From NCBI RefSeq assembly GCF_048571275.1, contig NZ_CP182357.1, positions 620,001 through 684,000 on the forward strand: 64,000 bases of DNA, read 5' to 3'. A program made the position numbers and the translations under genes. The notes beneath the pieces are model-generated. The model did no database searches. It had not been told where the DNA came from and worked only from the letters and a program-made list of their open reading frames with translations. Source of the stretch: Marinarcus sediminis. Its GTDB lineage: Bacteria; Campylobacterota; Campylobacteria; Campylobacterales; Arcobacteraceae. The first letter of the stretch is position 1. Every line of letters starts with the position of its first letter. Below, one piece after another: positions 61,454 through 64,000 of the stretch.

Positions 61454-62307
61454 TATAAATTATCTAAGACCACTAAAACAAAAAATACAATTCCCAAATA
61501 ACCATTGACAGTAAAAAAGGCTTTATCTATTTTACTGAAATCTCTGTTGACAATAATATGTTCATACGTCAACATCAAAATACTCACCACAATTGCCATA
61601 TGAACATAAAATCCACCGTGTGATGCAATGGCAAAAAATATCCAAAACAAAACAGCTAACACGTGAAACAGTTTAGACAGTTGCATCGTTTTTTCTACAC
61701 CAAATGTACTTGGTATTGAGTGAAGTTTTAACTCTTTATCCACTTCGATATCTTGCAATGAGTACAATAAATCAAATCCAGCGACCCAAAACATTACCCC
61801 AATACTTAAAAACACTGACCACAAAGTAATCGTTTCACTCACTGCAACCACACCAGCAATGGGAGCAAGCCCTAATGAAATGCCCAAAATAAGGTGTGCA
61901 TAATATGAAAAACGTTTAAAATAGGAATAACTTCCAATAACCATTAAAATAGGAATAGCCAGATACAACGCCAACGCATTAACAAAACTTGCAACAATGA
62001 TAAAACCCAAAGCATTAAGTGCCACGAAAATAATCATTTGTGTGGGAGATATTCTGCCATCAACATTGGGTCGGTTGATTGTTCTGGGATTTAAAGCATC
62101 GATGTCTCTGTCAAGATATCGGTTAAAACCCATGGCAAAGTTTCTTGCGGTTAAAGCTGCCAATAATCCAAGAAATAAGAGCCGAAAACCAAACCAGCCT
62201 TGTGCGGCAACAATCATTGCAATAAAGATAAAAGGCAATGAGAATATAGAGTGTTTGAACATGACAAGTTCATTAAAATCATTGAGGAGTTGTTTTATTT
62301 TTTTCAT
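61453..62307 (-). CDS. mqnP: UbiA-family prenyltransferase, probably MqnP (menaquinone synthesis)
   Basis: 284 residues with about eight membrane helices. The first Asp-rich motif is NRYLDRDID (about 62-70), the second DLLYSLQDIEVDKE (about 178-191). It attaches a polyprenyl chain to an aromatic ring in the inner membrane. Campylobacterota make menaquinone by the futalosine route and use this relative (MqnP) for it; annotation as UbiA is also common. No ubiquinone genes are nearby. TACAAT at 62314-62319 lies six bases upstream of the ATG, so the mRNA is probably leaderless. Confidence 0.8.
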   Translation of the reverse strand: MKKIKQLLNDFNELVMFKHSIFSLPFIFIAMIVAAQGWFGFRLLFLGLLAALTARNFAMGFNRYLDRDIDALNPRTINRPNVDGRISPTQMIIFVALNALGFIIVASFVNALALYLAIPILMVIGSYSYFKRFSYYAHLILGISLGLAPIAGVVAVSETITLWSVFLSIGVMFWVAGFDLLYSLQDIEVDKELKLHSIPSTFGVEKTMQLSKLFHVLAVLFWIFFAIASHGGFYVHMAIVVSILMLTYEHIIVNRDFSKIDKAFFTVNGYLGIVFFVLVVLDNL

Positions 62308-62313
62308 GCTGAA

Positions 62314-62319
62314 ATTGTA
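62314..62319 (-). promoter_or_regulatory. -10 box six bases before the mqnP-like start
   Basis: TACAAT on the minus strand, followed by GCTGAA (as plus-strand 62308-62313 reversed) and the ATG. No Shine-Dalgarno; leaderless transcript probable. Confidence 0.55.
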
Positions 62320-62370
62320 TCAAAAAAATTATACAGCTTTTCTTTTATACGATTTATATTTTTCTTTGGT

Positions 62371-62376
62371 TAAAAT
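62371..62376 (+). promoter_or_regulatory. -10 box six bases before the miaA start
   Basis: TAAAAT at 62371-62376 behind a run of T-rich DNA and six bases before ATG 62383. No Shine-Dalgarno; leaderless transcript probable. Confidence 0.45.
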
Positions 62377-62382
62377 CTACTC

Positions 62383-63255
62383 ATGAAACAAATCGCTATC
62401 ATAGGCCCAACCGCCTCTGGAAAAACATCTCTTGCCATTGATATTGCACATAAAACTGACTCGGTTATTCTTTCATTAGATTCATTGTCTGTTTACAAGC
62501 ACATTGATATTGCCTCTGCAAAACCAACGCTTAAAGAGCGTGATGGCATTATACATTTTGGAATTGATGAAGTCTATCCCAATGAAACTTTTGATGTGTT
62601 GGAGTTTATTGCCTGTTATGAAAAAACCAAAAACTACGCTCAAAAACACAATAAAAATATCATTATCGTGGGTGGTACTGGATTTTATTTAAAAACACTC
62701 ATTGAGGGATTGTCTTTAGGCATCAGCACACAAGAGCCTTTAGATGTTGGCGTTGAAGAGGCATACGCACTTTTAAATGCAATTGATCCTGTTTATATGC
62801 AAAAAATAGAACAAAACGATAAATATCGAATTGAAAAAGCTTACAATATTTACAAACAATCAAAACTTTCTCCCAGCGAATATTTTTTACAAAACCCTAA
62901 AAAACCCATCATTGAAAACCTCCCTATTTTTGAAATCATTTGGGATACACAAGCGTTACGTGATAGAATCTCGTTAAGAACCAAACAGATGATTCAAGAC
63001 GGTGTCATTGATGAAGTCATTTTTTTAGAAAAAACCTACACACGAAAACCCAACTGCATGAGCTCAATTGGAATTGTTGAAACCCTTGAATTTTTAGATG
63101 GCAAAATCACCAAAGAACAACTTGAAGAAAAAATTGCCACCAACACCGCCCAACTGGCGAAACGACAAAGAACTTTCAACAAAGGACAGTTTGGAAATCG
63201 CCAAATCAAAAACATTTTATCTGGCTTAAATTCAGACATTCTTAAGCTTTTTTAG
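62383..63255 (+). CDS. miaA: tRNA dimethylallyltransferase
   Basis: 290 residues. P-loop GPTASGKTSLA, SLDSLSVYKHIDIASAKPT and VGGTGFYLKTLIEG are MiaA blocks. It adds a dimethylallyl group to A37 of tRNAs reading UNN codons, using a product of the isoprenoid pathway (ispDF in this window). It is divergently transcribed from the mqnP-like gene across 75 bp. Confidence 0.95.
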   Translation: MKQIAIIGPTASGKTSLAIDIAHKTDSVILSLDSLSVYKHIDIASAKPTLKERDGIIHFGIDEVYPNETFDVLEFIACYEKTKNYAQKHNKNIIIVGGTGFYLKTLIEGLSLGISTQEPLDVGVEEAYALLNAIDPVYMQKIEQNDKYRIEKAYNIYKQSKLSPSEYFLQNPKKPIIENLPIFEIIWDTQALRDRISLRTKQMIQDGVIDEVIFLEKTYTRKPNCMSSIGIVETLEFLDGKITKEQLEEKIATNTAQLAKRQRTFNKGQFGNRQIKNILSGLNSDILKLF

Positions 63256-63256
63256 C

Positions 63257-63262
63257 TATAAT
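63257..63262 (+). promoter_or_regulatory. -10 promoter element of rpmE
   Basis: TATAAT in TTTTAGCTATAATCTG directly after the miaA stop, 89 bases before the rpmE start. Confidence 0.6.
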
Positions 63263-63351
63263 CTGCTTCCAATTTTTTAAAAAGAGTTTAATAAAGGGCA
63301 ACACAGAGACTTGACCTTTTGTTAGACATTAATACATTCAAGGATACGACC

Positions 63352-63552
63352 GTGAGAAAAGAGATTCACCCAGACTATAAAACTTGTACAGTTACTTGTG
63401 CTTGTGGAAATTCATTTGAGACTAAATCAAATGTAGAATCAATGAAAATTGATATTTGTTCAGCTTGTCACCCATTTTTTACTGGAGAGCAAAAAATTGT
63501 TGATGCTGCCGGAAGAGTAGAAAAATTCAAAGCTAAATACGCACAAAAATAA
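63352..63552 (+). CDS. rpmE: 50S ribosomal protein L31 (zinc-binding form)
   Basis: 66 residues starting at GTG 63352 with AAGGAT upstream; an in-frame TTG at 63319 would give an untypical extension. RKEIHPDYK is the L31 start, and the cysteines in VTCACG and CSACHPF form the zinc site of the C+ type. It links the large and small ribosomal subunits. rsmI follows 16 bases downstream. Confidence 0.93.
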   Translation: MRKEIHPDYKTCTVTCACGNSFETKSNVESMKIDICSACHPFFTGEQKIVDAAGRVEKFKAKYAQK

Positions 63553-63568
63553 GCTCAGCTTAAATAAA

Positions 63569-64000
63569 GTGCTTACTCTCGTTCCCACTCCTATTGGCAA
63601 TCTTGATGATATTTCATCAAGAGTTTTACAAGCCCTTAGAAGTGCGGAACTTTTTTTATGCGAGGATACTCGTGTTACAAAAAAACTCCTCTCTCTCTTG
63701 AGCGAAAAATATAATACCAGCTTTCCTTGCAGTTCATTTCAGTCATTTCATCATCACAATGATCAAAAATTACTGGCTACTTTTGACGTAACCACTTTCA
63801 AAGAGAAAAATATTGTCTATGTAAGCGATGCTGGTATGCCGTGCATCAGTGACCCAGGTGCCACATTGGTCGATTTTTGTATCCAACATGGCATTAACTA
63901 TGATGTCCTTCCTGGTCCCAATGCTGTTTTAACAGCTTATGCCATGAGTGGTTTTAATTACACCACGTTTACCTTTTTTGGATTTTTACCTCATAAGGGA
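63569..64000 (+). CDS. rsmI: 16S rRNA (cytidine-1402-2'-O)-methyltransferase, N-terminal part (3' end outside window)
   Basis: 144 codons are visible from GTG 63569 to the window edge. LTLVPTPIGNLDDISSR, CEDTRVTKKLL, SDAGMPCISDPGA and LPGPNAVLTAYAMSG are the RsmI signature of the tetrapyrrole-methylase fold. The enzyme methylates C1402 in the ribosomal decoding centre. It lies 16 bases after rpmE and probably shares its transcript. No good ribosome binding site is seen at the GTG. Confidence 0.9.
   Translation, partial: MLTLVPTPIGNLDDISSRVLQALRSAELFLCEDTRVTKKLLSLLSEKYNTSFPCSSFQSFHHHNDQKLLATFDVTTFKEKNIVYVSDAGMPCISDPGATLVDFCIQHGINYDVLPGPNAVLTAYAMSGFNYTTFTFFGFLPHKG

Noticed and set aside
63319..63351. 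Extended N terminus of L31 from TTG 63319
   Set aside because: L31 proteins start at the position of GTG 63352, which has an AAGGAT ribosome binding site.
1..64000. CRISPR arrays, insertion sequences, prophage genes or rRNA
   Set aside because: No regularly spaced direct repeats, transposase or integrase genes, or rRNA sequence were seen on reading both strands.

Overview
The window is a densely packed, visibly AT-rich bacterial chromosome segment. Gene content and order point to the Campylobacterota, most likely the Arcobacteraceae (confident for the phylum, moderate for the family). The main clues are: a fused ispDF gene followed by an HP1021/CemR-type atypical response regulator and pgpA; a four-subunit pyruvate oxidoreductase in the order gamma-delta-alpha-beta; an FqrB-like flavoprotein; a UbiA-family prenyltransferase of the menaquinone (MqnP) type; LPP20-family lipoproteins; and promoters that show only a -10 box (often GCTATAMT) behind T-rich DNA.

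Layout. 1-8315: phosphate uptake and sensing (pstS end, an EAL-CBS-GGDEF c-di-GMP protein, pstC, pstA, pstB, phoU, a PsiE-like membrane protein, a PhoB/PhoR-like pair). 8392-9206: rplM-rpsI. 9332-11520: a peptide-type solute-binding protein and a HAD phosphatase. 11814-18883: two complete pyruvate:ferredoxin oxidoreductases side by side, a single-chain 1187-residue NifJ and a four-subunit PorGDAB. 18884-20722: an accessory pocket holding a structured dispersed element, a McrB-N-like gene with a possible frameshifted end, and a folded non-coding block. 20723-25260: small unknown proteins, luxS, an MnmD-like methyltransferase, an ICMT-like enzyme and an FqrB-like flavoprotein. 25407-36028: metH, a methyltransferase, a secreted hydrolase, a CsgG/LPP20 lipoprotein pair, ilvE, an SPFH protein and hisIE. 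36168-42438: a zinc-ribbon protein, an unlisted 34-residue membrane protein, a MazG-like enzyme, two tandem cystathionine-type PLP enzymes, mrp and thiC. 42674-45162: ispDF, cemR-like regulator, pgpA. 45371-51423 (minus): carA, a DUF507 protein, purA, hisZ, a class V aminotransferase, purM. 51565-54677: a degenerate spermidine synthase homologue, coaE, dapF, purT. 54745-58712: an envelope cluster (LPP20 lipoprotein, lytic transglycosylase, transglutaminase-like protein, Aat-like transferase). 58825-64000: a LOG-family enzyme, a Sel1-repeat lipoprotein, tRNA-Arg, a uracil-DNA glycosylase, mqnP-like gene, miaA, rpmE and the start of rsmI.

How it fits together. The two pyruvate oxidoreductases and the FqrB-like protein suggest low-potential electron flow from pyruvate through ferredoxin or flavodoxin. 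The Pst-Pho block couples phosphate import to a two-component system and, unusually, to c-di-GMP. Most other genes are housekeeping biosynthesis (purines, pyrimidines, methionine, histidine, lysine/peptidoglycan, thiamine, isoprenoids, CoA).

Most interesting leads: the 54745-58712 envelope cluster, where two secreted enzymes share a short N-terminal domain and the last gene appears to start at AUU; a pair of roughly 70-nt elements whose stems covary (18909-18980 and 45277-45346); a large folded non-coding block at 20242-20444; six genes whose -10 box lies 5-6 nt from the start codon (leaderless mRNAs); and overlapping hairpins between pstS and the c-di-GMP gene.
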